From the NCBI GenBank assembly GCA_020080175.1, contig JAGHQL010000168.1, forward strand, positions 1 to 60,615: a stretch of 60,615 nucleotides of DNA, given 5' to 3'. The notes below the pieces were generated by a model, which worked only from the letters and a program-made list of their open reading frames with translations, was not told the DNA's origin and made no database searches. The stretch is from Glutinoglossum americanum (taxonomy: Eukaryota > Ascomycota > Geoglossomycetes > Geoglossales > Geoglossaceae). The translations under genes and the position numbers were made by a program. Shown one piece after another: positions 31,681-43,194 of the stretch; within the stretch, counting starts at the first letter, position 1, and each line of letters opens with the position of its first letter.

Positions 31681-33553
31681 CTAAACAGATGACCTCAATG
31701 CTTCAACAGCGTTTGTCACCTCCTCTGTAGCGAGCTTCTCCCATTTACCCTTCTCATTGTCATCTATAGCCGTCACATCGTCAGCAATCTGATCATAGAG
31801 CATCCTCGAAACATTTCTATTGACGCTAACAAATTGCTCCTTCGAGATGTGATTGTTGTGCCAGTAAGGATTCAGTGCTGCACGAACTATCCGCTCGATA
31901 TCGGATTTGGCGGAGAATGACTTGTTTGTTCGAGTAGGTGATGTCTCGGTTGACCTTGGTGGGGTTGTGGACGGAGATGAAAGTTTCTGCGGGCGTGAGC
32001 GGCGGCTATCAGCGTGCTGTGGGCGCGATGGCGGTGGTGAACGTGACGGAGAAAAGTTGACAGCCGGGAATATAGGCTCCACTTTTGAGGTCAGCGGTGT
32101 CGGCGACTGCGGGCGAGTGCGAGGCTGTGGGGGTGGTGTCGTAGATAAAGCCCTGGGAGTCGCATGATTTGAGGCAGACGATGAAGCGGCTGGAGAGAGG
32201 GCAGTTCTCGGTGTAGAGTAATCGATTGCGCTTGGTTTGAACTTCCTTGGGATGTCTATATCGGCCGGAACTGACGTTTCTACTTCTTTCAATAGCGACT
32301 GCAAGAAACTTGGGCCCACGCCTTCAGTTCCGTTGGCGACAGGCTTGTTAACCGTTGGTGAAGAGGTAGAGGTAGTTTCGTTTCCAACCTTCTGTCTCTT
32401 GTTCGGTGCGTTGGCAGCTGCGTCTGATGATGACTCAGCGAGATCCTGCGCGCGTCTTGTCCTAGGTCTCTTCAATTTTCGGACTGGCTCCTCAGGTAGC
32501 TCCCTATCCGATGGAGAGGCAGTTTTAGATTTTGACTTCCTCTTCTTCGGTTTCGAGTCTTGGATCTCTTTTGCTTTCTCGAAGGCATTCCACGCACGGA
32601 TTTCTTCTTGTGACTCGGGTGGTGGAGGTCGGGGCTTCTCTCGAACTGCATGGCCGTTGAAGAGCATAACAGCAGATTCACGAAACATATGACCACCGCC
32701 TTGTCTTTCAGCGACCTCAGCTCTCCGTTCCCAGTCTCGGAACCTGTGGTTTCTGCCTCGGGGCTGAGATTCGTGATAGCTGGAAGTCCCTTGATCGTCG
32801 TCGTACGGAAAATCGAGATCGAAATTTAATCGATCCCAAACAGACTGCCAAACTCTCGCCCAGCCCCCGTGATTCAAGGCCTCAACATCTCGCTGTCGTC
32901 TTAGCTGACCTCGTGTGCGCCTGTCAGGAAGATGATGCGAATTAGTTGGACGCAAGTGAGGATTCCGAACTCGCTGATCGCTACATTCGAAGCAGAACCA
33001 AGCACCGGCTGGTACGGATAGAAGACCCGCACAATACGTGTGGCAGACGGCATCGCAGCCATCACAGAAGAGAAGATGATCCTCGTCGCTATCTTCTCCG
33101 CATAATAAACACCCATCGGTAGGCAGCTCTGCTGGCCCCTCATCTTCGTAGATCATCGAAAGGTCTAATTCTGCGACCTGAACCCGGTCTTTGACAGAGT
33201 ATGAGGAGATTGTCAACCCTAGTGCAGCAAGCGTTAATATTAGCAACAGAACTAACGAGCAGGCAGGGAAATATATTGAAATTTGACTTGCCTCCAACCT
33301 CAGAACATAGCTCTACGGTGTTGAAGTTCTGCCGGCAGATTGGGCAACTGTTCGCTCGCTCAACCCAGGGCTTCAAGCATTCATCATGCAAGTTATGCCC
33401 GCAAGGTATTAGGTGCGCGATCAACTCAGCTTTGTCATGATCTCTGTCACGACCAGTGATCTTCTTTGAACTTCCAGAGTCCGATGGCGTTGAGGGGTTC
33501 TCTGGAAGGAGGACATCTAGATTGCCCAAACAGACGATACACGTCTCTGACAT
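31681..33553 (-). CDS. RING and PHD finger protein (S. pombe C126.07c type)
   Basis: A 599-residue protein. Exons: 33553-33292 and 33218-31681. Exon 1 begins with a RING finger (CIVCLGNLD, then HLIPCGHNLHDECLKPW and SCPICRQNF). Exon 2 encodes a PHD finger after the linker YSVKDRVQVAEL: CLLCGEDSDEDHLLFCDGCD, then CHTYCAGL and WFCFEC. This layout is that of the fungal PHD and RING finger protein SPAC126.07c and suggests an E3 ligase that reads chromatin. The rest is basic and Ser/Pro-rich, and a helical C-terminal segment (FVSVNRNVSRMLYDQIAD) is conserved-looking. The intron starts with GCAAGT, a GC-AG intron; that join (GG-LTISSYSVKDR) restores the family pattern, and no GT donor would. Confidence 0.92.
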
Positions 33554-34754
33554 TGGTGTTGTCGGCAGCAGATATTGTTTTGAGTGTTGCGTTAAAAAGC
33601 TTCATGAAGCAAAGAGCGTGATGATTTTCTTCGAGTTTGGAGGTGTTCGAGGACAAGTTCGAAATCGCGGGGCGAAGCGATCTTTATACATGTACCGGGA
33701 AGTGGTTATAGCCCGCTAAACCCTCCTCGGATAGTAATGTCCGTGTTGGGTAAGCACTTCCCAAAATACGTACCCCAGTCAAGTATCGTTCACTTATCAT
33801 TCTCTCTTCACAATTCACAGATTCACGCTTTGGAGATGGACGTTATCACATACGCTGGCCATCTCTTTAGCTAGTCCACACTTCCGCGTTGTGACTCACC
33901 TCGCTCAGGATATCTAGCTAAACTCTTCAGCAGGTAGTGACATCCAAAGACTCGACAGACCAGGACAACCGAATACACGCAGACCTAGGCAACTAACTAG
34001 GGAGTTTTGTGATCAATCTTTAGAGGTACGTGAGCGTATGCAAATTAGCGCCTTGCGCATACACGCAAAAGAAAGCCAACATAATTCTGACAGGATGAAT
34101 ATCTCGGTACTTATGGTGCGGCCCCCATGTGCCCTCTAGATTATAGCTAAGGAAATAAGGCTGAGCGGTGCGCAACGTGGTCATACATGCCCCCATCCAC
34201 CAGATTCAGAAAGCTGTTCACTCCAAAACGTAGGCAGTCGACTCCGGAGAGCTCTTTTCTAGTCGAAACGTCTCATTGGCTCCTTAGCCGCTGCATGGTC
34301 AAGGACTCCTTACATTCGTCCGAGTAAGAGCAATAGGCATCGTGGCATGGCATAAGGGGTAGTCCCGCTATCTGAAACGAGCTTTCTAAGTAGCTGGAAG
34401 GCTCTGTTGGGACTGCTAATCCGAAACCCGCCACCGAGATAGATCCAGACTAAGATCCAAAAGCTGCTGAGATAGTCTCCGCCAGCCCCGAGAAGAACCT
34501 ACGGTAATTCATAATAAGTAGACGCTTGGATGTTCTCCGCACTATATAATCTTTTAGGATTTCGGCGTTGAGTCAATCAAGCGGATATGCCACGTGAATT
34601 ATAAGCAAATCGAAGGACTGCGGAGGATTGCAGAACCCGTTTTTAATTGTAGATGCAAGCGGCGCTATTGAAATATCGCATCGAAGAGTTCCGTGCTTAG
34701 AGCAAGCCTCTGGGTTTCCTAATAACACAACCAAATCCCTTCTTTATGCTTGAC
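33554..34754. other. intergenic region
   Basis: About 1.2 kb between the promoter side of the RING/PHD gene and the 3' end of the eL43 gene. No open frame over 60 codons beyond the shadow next to 33553, no tRNA or other RNA gene recognised. Confidence 0.5.
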
Positions 34755-35264
34755 CTATACCTCCGCGATTTCTCTCAACCGGCGGATCGTAGATCTTGTC
34801 GCTGCCGCCGCAGGCGTTCTAAGTCACCCATTATTAGCATATTGATCTAGGTTCCACATCCCGCAACAACACCACCCGAAACTTACGAGACAGTCCAGGC
34901 ACCGCCGGCAACGGTCTTCTTGCATGCTCTACAGTTCCAGATACCGACCGCTTGACGCTTCACCGTGACTTTGCCGCAGAATGTGCAAGTATATCGTGCG
35001 TGTTGGGTGATTTCCATCTTTTTGATCTGTTTTCGGAGAGAGGCGCCATATCTGTGAAAATAATAGAGCAGTAGTTAGTCTTTAGTTGTCCCATATCTCT
35101 AGATATGGGGCGTTGGCAACTTGATGCGAAAGACGACGGCTTTTTGTCATAGCATACCTGGTACCATATTTCCCGGTGACACCGACTTTCTTTGTGCGTT
35201 TCGTCTATGCAAGTAGTTAGTAGTAAGTCGAACAGAGAGAAGACTGATCACTTCTTATTACCAT
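34755..35264 (-). CDS. RPL43: 60S ribosomal protein eL43 (L37a)
   Basis: The 92-residue large-subunit ribosomal protein eL43, a zinc-ribbon protein. Four exons: 35264-35262, 35204-35158, 35051-34887 and 34818-34755. The first exon consists only of the ATG, as in other fungal RPL43 genes. The protein reads [20 protein letters not shown], then YTCTFCGK and WNCRACKK (the four zinc cysteines), and ends [11 protein letters not shown]. All phases match and the length equals that of the family. Because each exon is short, this gene is easily missed by simple open-frame scanning. The start lies 394 bp from the divergent oxidoreductase gene. Confidence 0.97.
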
Positions 35265-35658
35265 GTCGAGATCATCTAAGTACGCTAAATATGTGAGTGT
35301 TGAAGATAACCAGTGGTCTTAGATATAGTCAAGACAATACTATATATGGGTAGCGAACCGTGAGTCGCTTGTGTGTGGAGCCCTAATGGTCTAGCCGAAT
35401 CGAACCAGCAGTCACTCAAGAGTTTCTTCCCTACTATATACTCTACACCAATCCAAATAATACCGATTAAGTATCTCATAAGTATGAGATACCATTAGCT
35501 CGGACTACCTGCAGATAAGGTTGTTTCTTCAATACTTGTGGTCACGTGATCTATAGCCTATCGGCAAGAGGGGAGCATATAATATATAATTAATTCCTAT
35601 GAGGTCAGAGTACCACATTCCTGTCGTCTGGCCTAAGTAGCAGGTCTCTTCTCCGAGC
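35265..35658. promoter_or_regulatory. divergent promoter region, eL43 and oxidoreductase
   Basis: A 394-bp gap between two divergent ATGs. It must contain a ribosomal-protein promoter on the left and the oxidoreductase promoter on the right. I see an AT-rich stretch near 35578-35600 but no site that I can name. Confidence 0.4.
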
Positions 35659-37201
35659 ATGACTCGTGAATACGAAGTTATACTCTTTGGCGCGACTGGC
35701 TACACAGGTAAGCTAACGGCCGAATATATCACCACACATTTACCAACCAATTTGAAATGGGCGATCGCTGGGCGCTCTGCAAGCAAGCTTGGAGATGTAG
35801 TACAAGAGCTGCGGGCGTTAAACCCTGATAGACCTAGTCCTGGTACGTAGAAGTAGTCTTCTGTCGCGAGCGTTGGGCTAATTCGATCTTTCTACCTGAA
35901 GGAATCGAAATCGCGGACCTCAATTTCGAGTCACTTTCCGCTCTTGCTAAAAAGACTTGTGTGGTAATCACTACGGTCGGGCCGTATTCAAAGCTTGGAG
36001 AGCCTGTCATTGAGGCTTGTGTCAAGAATAGCACCCATTGCCTAGACTGGTATAGTTCCCTCCCGACTTACAAGGGAAATGTCATCTTGCTAACACTCCA
36101 AGTTCTGGCGAGATCCCCTGGATAAGCGAAATGATAAAGAAGTATGACCTTGAAGCAAAAGCGAATGGGGCTATTGTCAGTATTTCAAGCTCATATCAAG
36201 GATACATATACTTATGGTCTACGTCAGATCATTCCTGCATGCGGAGTCGAGAGCGTTCCCGCCGATATCGTATCTTGGGCACTCGTTACGTTGATCCGAG
36301 AGAAGCTTTCTAAGAGCACGAAGGAGGTTATTTTAAGTTTAGTAGGGGCTAGGTATTTATACGGAACCTGTGCTCTCGCCCTGATTACTAATTTTATGTA
36401 GCGGCAGGCCAAGCGGAGGGACTTTGGAGACAGGGCTCACGATTCCCGAGGTGTATAGCCTGAGCCAGATTGCTGAGTCTACCAAGCCTTGGGCTCTCTC
36501 TCCCGTTGAGGGAGTCAGATACGGGCGGTCAGCATCCTTGCTAGGACTACGAACGGTACCCGATATTGGCACCCTGGCCGTTTCTCCTATAGCCAGTATT
36601 GACCGGAGCATTGTGCACCGCACCTGGGGCCTACTTGATGGAGGCAAGGCGTATGGAGCGAACTTCCGGTTTAACGAGTACATCCGAGTTAGAAATGCTT
36701 TTATAGGAATCATCGTTCGGGTCGTGTACGGTATCGTGGTCACAGGATTGCTTTTTCCTCCCATAAGGTGAGTTTCCAGCTCCCAATAGCAGTATATTAT
36801 CCCTGACATGAGCAGATGGCTAGTGAAAAACCTAGTCTATGCGCCCGGTCAGGGACCGTCTAGGGAGTTCGTTGGCAACATTATAACCAACCCTATTGAA
36901 GCTTACTAACAGCACTCCTAGGACCTTCACAACAAACCATATTAAATACAAAGCGGTCGCTATTGCTGATGATGACTCTCCATCAGCACAGAGGGCTTTA
37001 GCAACGATGGAATTTCAGGGAAATGGTTATTATCTCACAGGCCTCTTTCTTGCAGAGGCCGCCATCACCATTCTGCGCGATGACACGATAGCAAAGACAT
37101 TAGGGGGCGGTTTTCTCACTCCCGCAACCCTGGGTCAACCTTTTATCAACCGCCTCACAGCAGCCAAATTCAGTCTACACACTAGGATTCTAGATCATTG
37201 A
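35659..37201 (+). CDS. saccharopine-dehydrogenase-like (trans-acting enoyl reductase type) oxidoreductase
   Basis: A 408-residue NAD(P)-dependent oxidoreductase. Seven exons: 35659-35842, 35902-36049, 36103-36175, 36228-36352, 36402-36767, 36816-36866 and 36922-37201; all phases fit. The N-terminus has the Rossmann motif VILFGATGYTGKLTAEY, then WAIAGRSASKL. It continues with VVITTVGPYSKLGEPVIEAC, CGVESVPADIVSWALV and a C-terminal hydrophobic hairpin-like segment (GIIVRVVYGIVVTGLLFPP). The tail has APGQGPSRE and MEFQGNGYYLTGLFLAEAA, typical of the family called trans-acting enoyl reductases in mycobacteria and SCCPDH-like proteins in eukaryotes. The substrate is unknown. Intron 6 starts GTTCGT, an unusual donor. 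The stop lies 19 bp from the stop of the converging flavoprotein gene. Confidence 0.88.
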
Positions 37202-37220
37202 GTTACACAACTTCTTACCT

Positions 37221-38712
37221 TTACCCTACCCTTTCGCGTATTTCTGCCGTGCCTTGCATTTTCTGTTCTTCTAGGAGACGGAGAACTTTCTTTGCGCTTC
37301 CGACAGAGCTCTGGTATCTATCAGATGATATACTATTAGAGACGGCCTCACCGATTCAACTTTAGCTTCGAATATCTCATTACTCACCCGGCTCCTGAAT
37401 GTCCATAGCAATGCACAACTATGAGCGGCTTCTCTCCCCTCGCCGATAGGACCCCCTCAAGCTCAACCCTTGGTCCACCGCTCCGTGACGGCCTAAATCC
37501 TACCTGCTCAGACACGATCTCAAATTCACCATCCGGATTTAAAATGTCTGGCGCCAACTCCTTACAGCGTTCGACGATCTCCTGTGAGAGCTCTGGGTCA
37601 ACCCGCGGGTCCCTGAATAGGCTCCATGTTAATGATCATTCCTATTTCACCCAGTAGTGGACCCGCTTACCAATTACCCACATGTTTACTCCCCCCCAAA
37701 ATGGTTCCTCCACCCCCTGGTCTTGGTATCGTGTATGCTACATACCCATCCCCAATCCTAATCCTTATTACCGGACTCTCATTGCTCACCAGAATTGTCT
37801 GACCCTTAGTTGGGAACATGTTTTTATCCCCTAGTGCCATCGCTCCCAGTCCCGTAGCATTCACAATAGCGAATGGGGGCTCACTACTCACCGCATCCGT
37901 GACTGCGGCCATTGCAGCGCCAAGTCCCCCCTTTGTAGGAATTTCTAAGCGATGAATAGTGCCACCAGCCGTTTCAATTTGCCGTACTAGGTGGGAAAGA
38001 TACGTGGGCGGGTTGATGCAGAAGCTGGAGTAGGTGACGCCAAAGTAGACTCCTTCAGGGAGCACAGATGGATCGAGGACTTTGAAGTTAAGGACGACAT
38101 TACGCCACCAGATACTCTGCGCACCTTGGGAAATTTCCGGGTTGGGCCCATCCCTTGGAGGTTTCGGCATTAGCCCCCGCCCACCAAAACCGGATGTGTG
38201 GGTTTTTACCAGTAGTAGAATGCGGGGTAAAGCTGCAGCAGTTAACGACCATCCCTCTGCTTCGGGTTTGTAATGTACACACACCTTCAGCCCGCTGTCT
38301 CCTACCCCGAAGCCATCCCGTCTCGAAGCCTCTTCCCTAGCAACAACCGACAACCAGTATTCGTAAGTCTCCCTGTCCCACTGCGCCAACTCTATCTCAT
38401 TAGCGGTGGCCTGGGTTCGCCAATGTGCCCCCGCCCTATACGATAAACTATTAGCATATACACCACTATCAAATACAGGGGAATCGAGTCGATCTGTCGT
38501 ACCGTGGCGACGTGTACTCGAGGTCTACGTCCCCTGGAAGATTCTTTGCCACGACGGTGACTTTATAGCCTGCTTCCAGGAGAAATACCGCCGTTTGGAG
38601 ACCGATTATTCCAGCACTAGCAGTAAATTAGTTCTACTATTCCGTTCCAGTCCCTGTTGCGAATGCATACCCGAGCACAATTACATGTAGGGGAGGGTTT
38701 TGCGCAGCCATA
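37221..38712 (-). CDS. D-amino-acid-oxidase-family flavoprotein
   Basis: A 413-residue FAD-dependent oxidase of the DAAO/DASPO family, normally peroxisomal, converting D-amino acids to imino acids with H2O2. Exons: 38712-38672, 38616-38503, 38435-37671, 37612-37388 and 37317-37221. The FAD-binding start is HVIVLGAGIIGLQTA, followed by AGYKVTVVAKNLP. The central part has INPPTYLSHLV and VNATGLGAMAL. The C-terminal signature is GFRPSRSGGPRVE and VVHCYGHSGAGYQSS, the DAAO consensus. No clear peroxisomal SKL/AKL tail is seen; it ends REIRERVG-like. Whether it acts on neutral or acidic D-amino acids cannot be told by eye. It converges on the oxidoreductase gene and is followed upstream by an epoxide hydrolase gene on the same strand. 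Confidence 0.92.
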
Positions 38713-38938
38713 GTTTAGGTCGATGGTCAATTTTGAGAAAAGATTCCCAGTTCGCTGCTAGAGCAGCTAGCATGTCGTTTTCGTCTCATGAGCATTATAT
38801 CAACTTTTGACGATCCCTTATCGCCCTCCAGATCCGGAGGTTCCTATAGCCAATCACATCACATTCGGTGAGGGGAGGCCCTGCAAAGCACAAAACTACC
38901 CATCTTGTCATATTCTTATAATACCTAATACCTAATAC

Positions 38939-40362
38939 CTAAATTTTGGACGACGCCCCGAAATAGACCGTATCCAGCCATTCCTTGATGTATTCATTAA
39001 CTTGTCCGGGAGCTTGCCATAGTGCCCAATGACTTGATTTAACCACCCTCCTAGTTAGATTCGGAATATATTTCTCCATGCCCATAGACAGGGACTCAAC
39101 GAGCGCCATGTCTTTAGTCGCTCTAATAAATAGGACTGGGATGTTAATCATAGAACTAGTGAGGCTGTCTAGGCGTGAGTACAGTTTGTTTTGTCCCAAC
39201 TTTTCACAATTTGCATGCACATACCACTCCTTTTCGTCATCGAAGTTTTGGTGCATGGCACGATACCAATTTACTGCATGTTTATTAGCTTGGGTGTTGG
39301 CCACAGATGTTAGAGGCAAGGCTGCCTTACGTGGCCCATGCAAACCATGTCGTGCAAACTCATCAGCATAATAGTCGAGCTCCTGTGGTCAAATTCAGTA
39401 ACGGCAGACTCCCCTATATCCACGGGCAAATAATAGGACCTTACCTTTGCAGATACGAGTGGCGTAGGCCGCAAAACCGACAGGTTCTGGAACAGCACCC
39501 CATCCGTGGCAGTGAAGCCGATTTCGCCATTGGGCCCTTTGCCCCCATACACAGCATTTAGAAACTCCTTGATTTGATCCCTCGTCTGTATTTTTGCCTC
39601 GACATCGGGACCGACCAGCTGCAGCTGGTACCGGAAAGATGGTATCCGCTCGTTGACCAACTTTTCCATAGGAATATATTCCTTCGCTAGCGGGAGGTAT
39701 GGTGTAGTAACGGTAATCAAGTGAGTGACAAATTCGGGATAGTAGAGGCAAACACGATAGACGATCGCACCACCCCTACATACCATCTTAAGGTCGGTCT
39801 TCTTTTAGGGAATCGAGTCCGACTTACCAGTCATGCCCGCCCAATATGATCTTGTGGACGCCTAGTTGATTTGCTAGCTCTCTGATGTCATCCGCGGCAC
39901 GCTTCATTCCGTACAATGCTAGGGTCTCCGGAGGGACTTTTGGGGCATCCTGGATTTCTCAGCAAATCGCCCAGCAAGAGCAAGAGGTTGCGCACACATA
40001 CTGTCCCACCATAGCCCATCATGTCAGGCACTACAACCCGCAGATCCAGGTCCAGCAGAGTGTTGATTTGATATCTCCAGCCTATGGACAAATCCGGCCA
40101 GCCATGGATCTTCGACATTACACGTCAGTAATCACTCCCACCACAGAGCATTCGCATGAAGGACTACCAGAAATATAGTTGCACGGGGCTCGGCTTTCGG
40201 TATACCCAGCAGGTAGTCTGTTTTAAGAACATTAGCCTCTCGGTCTGCGTCTTCCTAATTATTTGTCTGGAGAGATTGACGATATGTCCTTCCATGAACT
40301 TGAGCTGTGTTATGCTTGACCCTGGCATCGCCCGTAATGTCAATTGGTATGACAGAAGCCAT
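38939..40362 (-). CDS. alpha/beta-hydrolase, epoxide hydrolase type
   Basis: A 359-residue soluble epoxide-hydrolase-like enzyme. Seven exons: 40362-40281, 40217-40168, 40109-40002, 39949-39828, 39775-39445, 39382-39331 and 39273-38939; all phases agree. The protein starts MASVIPIDITG and reaches NGR-TYHYL-like sequence (VHGRTYHYLLG), then IFLIHGWPDLSIGWRYQI (oxyanion HGWP). The nucleophile elbow is GGHDWGGAIVYR with Asp. The cap region has GLHGPLNWYRAMHQNF, where Tyr would activate the epoxide. The charge-relay His is in SSHWALWQAP. Intron 1 begins GTCAAT, a weak donor, but the family motif is continuous across it. Same strand as the flavoprotein gene, 226 bp upstream of its start. Confidence 0.92.
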
Positions 40363-40837
40363 TACTGTATACCTAATATGAAGATTATATGAGGTTGCCC
40401 CTCCGCATTTAGAAGAGCTTCTTGCGTCTCATTTTCCACTTCTACCCCACTTCTTTACACAGCCTCCTTGCATATTACGAAGCTCACCGGGGACCGTTTG
40501 ATCCGTTGTGTCGGCACCGGCTGACGGATCGGCTGACAGAAAATGTCCTTAATTGGTCTGATTTGTTGCTTTGCCTCAATGTGGCAAGAAATGTCACTTA
40601 AAGATTTTGTTCTACGTAATCAACGGACATGAGTCGGCTACTAGGTAGCATTTGAACAAATGACATTACTATAAAGTAGGCTGGGGTATCAGCAGCAGCC
40701 ATCCGTGCCAAGTAGAAGTACTATTAGTCCGCCTTTCGCCGAAATGAAGTGGATCCAGAATGCGTCAAAGACAACCATCGGGTATGTATACAGCTGAGCG
40801 CAAATTAAATGGCATATGGGATGTAACCGGGAATAAC
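40363..40837. other. intergenic region
   Basis: About 475 bp between the promoter side of the epoxide hydrolase gene and the 3' end of the Pinin-like gene. Nothing else recognised. Confidence 0.5.
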
Positions 40838-41923
40838 TCAGTAGATAACCGTATCTTCCTCCGCTTCAACAACCACCTCTCCACCATCAACACCATCAGC
40901 ATCCTCCCCCCCATGCGCTTTTATCCTTTCCATTGTATATTGAGAGGCGTCAGTAGGTTGGTTGGGGGCATTTTCATTAGCATCGGTAGGCTTGGGGGAA
41001 ATTGATGCAGCAAGATTGCTCTCTGAACCCACCAGTTCCGCTGGTTGTGCGGGATCTAAACTTCCTGGAGGAACATCGCCACCAGAGTTATTAGTGATCG
41101 TCTGCTGTACGAAATTATCCTCCTGCTGTGGCCTTAAACCTTCTAGATCCCGCAGTTCACGCTCAATTGTCGATTCTGCTTCCACAATTTGAGACTTAAT
41201 CTGATCCTCTTGCTCCGACGAAAGCTCCCACGGCTTGTAGTACTACTTTGTCGTTAGCAAACCGCTTCTCTTTATGGACGGCTGTAGGAACTAGGTACTA
41301 ATTTTGGTTCCGATTTTGTTTGGAGAAAGTGGGACATGGCGAGGAGGTTGGAATGACGAATCCGCATCTGAAACCCCGTCAGCTATACATCCCAACCCGT
41401 AAAGACCCATGGAGCGAATCGGCACTGACCGACTGCTCGTCGAATTTCTTTTGCTCCTGCTTCCGGAGAGCAGTGAGCTCTTCGAGCTCTTTCTTCCTCT
41501 TCTGGTCGTACTCTTCAGCCTGAAGTTTCAATTTCGCCTGCTGTTTCTTTTCAATGTCCGCTCGGCGCCTCTGCGCAGCTGATGATGAGCTCTGAGAAAG
41601 GGTACCAAGAAGTGCTCCAAAGAGCCTCTGTCCCCGCTTACGCTCTTCTAACTGTCCGCTTTTGCGTCTATCAGTCGGTAGTTCAGCTGGGGAAGCTGAC
41701 TCCTCTTTTTTGTCCCCGCTCTCTTCCATGCTGAGGCGAGGTCGTTTGTTGCCGCTGTCTGATATAGATGATTGCCGTCGTTTCACTGAGGCCCGGTCAA
41801 TGGTGGGCTCCTCTGACTCTGGCAAGACAACCGCCGAGGCGATAGTTCTAGTGCAGCTCGAGTTAGTATAGCACGACAGGAATATAAAAGATTTCGGTAG
41901 ACATACATCTGCTCTTCAACCAT
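40838..41923 (-). CDS. Pinin/SDK/MemA-domain protein
   Basis: A 302-residue nuclear protein of the Pinin/SDK/MemA family, linked to exon-junction and splicing complexes in animals. Exons: 41923-41907, 41847-41430, 41367-41299 and 41242-40838. It starts MVEEQITIASAVVLPE. The domain contains RKRGQRLFGALLGTLSQSS, a long charged helix (AQRRRADIEKKQQAKLKLQA) and the conserved RIRHSNLLAMSHFLQTKSEP and YYKPWELSSEQED. The C-terminus is acidic and disordered. The first exon holds only 17 coding bases, as in the neighbouring PHF5A gene. The two genes are divergent, both with a tiny first exon. Confidence 0.92.
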
Positions 41924-42215
41924 GGTGGAAAGATTGCCTGACTAAATAGGTAGCTAATTATCGGCAAGGATTAGAAAGATATATCTCATATCCTGGAGGC
42001 AAGAGGAGTGAACATATTTTCGCTAAGATTCGAGTGCAAAAATCACGTGAATGTTTACCAATCTAGATCTTGGATTCCCTTCGAGAGAGTTCCGTTAGAC
42101 TTCTTTATATGAGACCAGCCTCATTCTCTCCTGAGGGCAGAGCAATACGAATTGCACTTGAAACACTACAAAGTGGAACGGGGGCAATCAAGAATCTCTT
42201 AGATATCCGATCAAT
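41924..42215. promoter_or_regulatory. 292-bp shared divergent promoter of two splicing genes
   Basis: The ATGs of the Pinin-like gene (minus) and the PHF5A gene (plus) face away from each other across only 292 bp, so regulatory sites are likely shared. The gap is AT-rich and has ACGTGA-like sequence near 42045-42050. No binding site is assigned. Confidence 0.5.
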
Positions 42216-42648
42216 ATGTCTCGCCATCATCCGTAAGTGCCTGTCTTGAGAAACAAGTTCAGCCGTTAACATACTTGAAGTGACCTTGTCATGTGCCGCA
42301 AGCAACCTGGGATTGCCATCGGCCGTCTCTGCGATAAATGCGACGGAAAATGCCCTGTTTGTGACAGCTATGTGCGTCCCACTACATTAGTCAGGATATG
42401 TGACGAGTGCTCCTTTGGCAACTACCAGAACAAGTGTGTTGTTTGCGGTGGCGAGGTAAGGGAATCTCTCCTAACTGACGAGAATTGACGCTGACGAGTC
42501 TAATCACGGATAGGGGATTTCCGATGCATTTTACTGCTTCGAGTGCACGCGACTTGAGAAGGACCGAGACGGGTGTCCAAAGATCATTAACCTCGGCAGC
42601 TCAAGGACAGATCTATTCTACCAGAAGAAGAATTCTAGGAATCACTAG
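42216..42648 (+). CDS. RDS3: PHF5A/Rds3 subunit of splicing factor SF3b
   Basis: The 108-residue zinc-cluster subunit of SF3b, part of the U2 snRNP, which helps recognise the branch site. Exons: 42216-42232, 42281-42455 and 42514-42648. The protein starts [20 protein letters not shown] and carries the expected CxxC pairs: [48 protein letters not shown]; it ends [12 protein letters not shown]. All the cysteines of the three-zinc knot are present. Length equals that of human PHF5A within two residues. Confidence 0.97.
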
Positions 42649-43194
42649 CGTCAGAGGTCTTCTCTAAACAAGGATCATCATAGCTTGGGTTATATTACAG
42701 CCTCTCGTTGGTATTCTAGTGCTAGAGAGCAAAATCTGACCTGGCTCGCCGCACCGAGGGGAGCGTTACATTTCAGGTAGCATCGCCGTAGCATCGGCCA
42801 TGTTTGTTTGTTGCGATGACCGGAGCGACTCGAAGCTCGACCCTTCGACAAAACCGGGGCCTACCATTATTACTCTAGGGACCTTAGTTCCGTTGGTCAG
42901 GCTAATATCTGTGGGGCTTGGGATCTCCGTTGGGTACCTGACTGACTCATTACCATGTACAATATAAAATTGCTCTCGAACGTGCACATAGTATAAAATC
43001 GTCAATTTGGTGTCGCACTAAATAGATCAATCAGGTGACAGCTTGGCGCTGACCCAACTACTAATAACGCGCTTGCTCCACATACTCTGCAACTCGAACT
43101 CTTTACCACTCGATCCTCCCAACCCCGACATCGTTCTTTATATGTAAGAGCGCGTCCGGCACAGTGAAGACTCTTTCCAAGCGCCGCCGATATC
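42649..43194. other. intergenic region
   Basis: About 546 bp between PHF5A and the next + strand gene. Minus-strand frames of 64-79 codons occur here but have no support. The right end is the promoter of the KEN-box protein gene. Confidence 0.5.
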
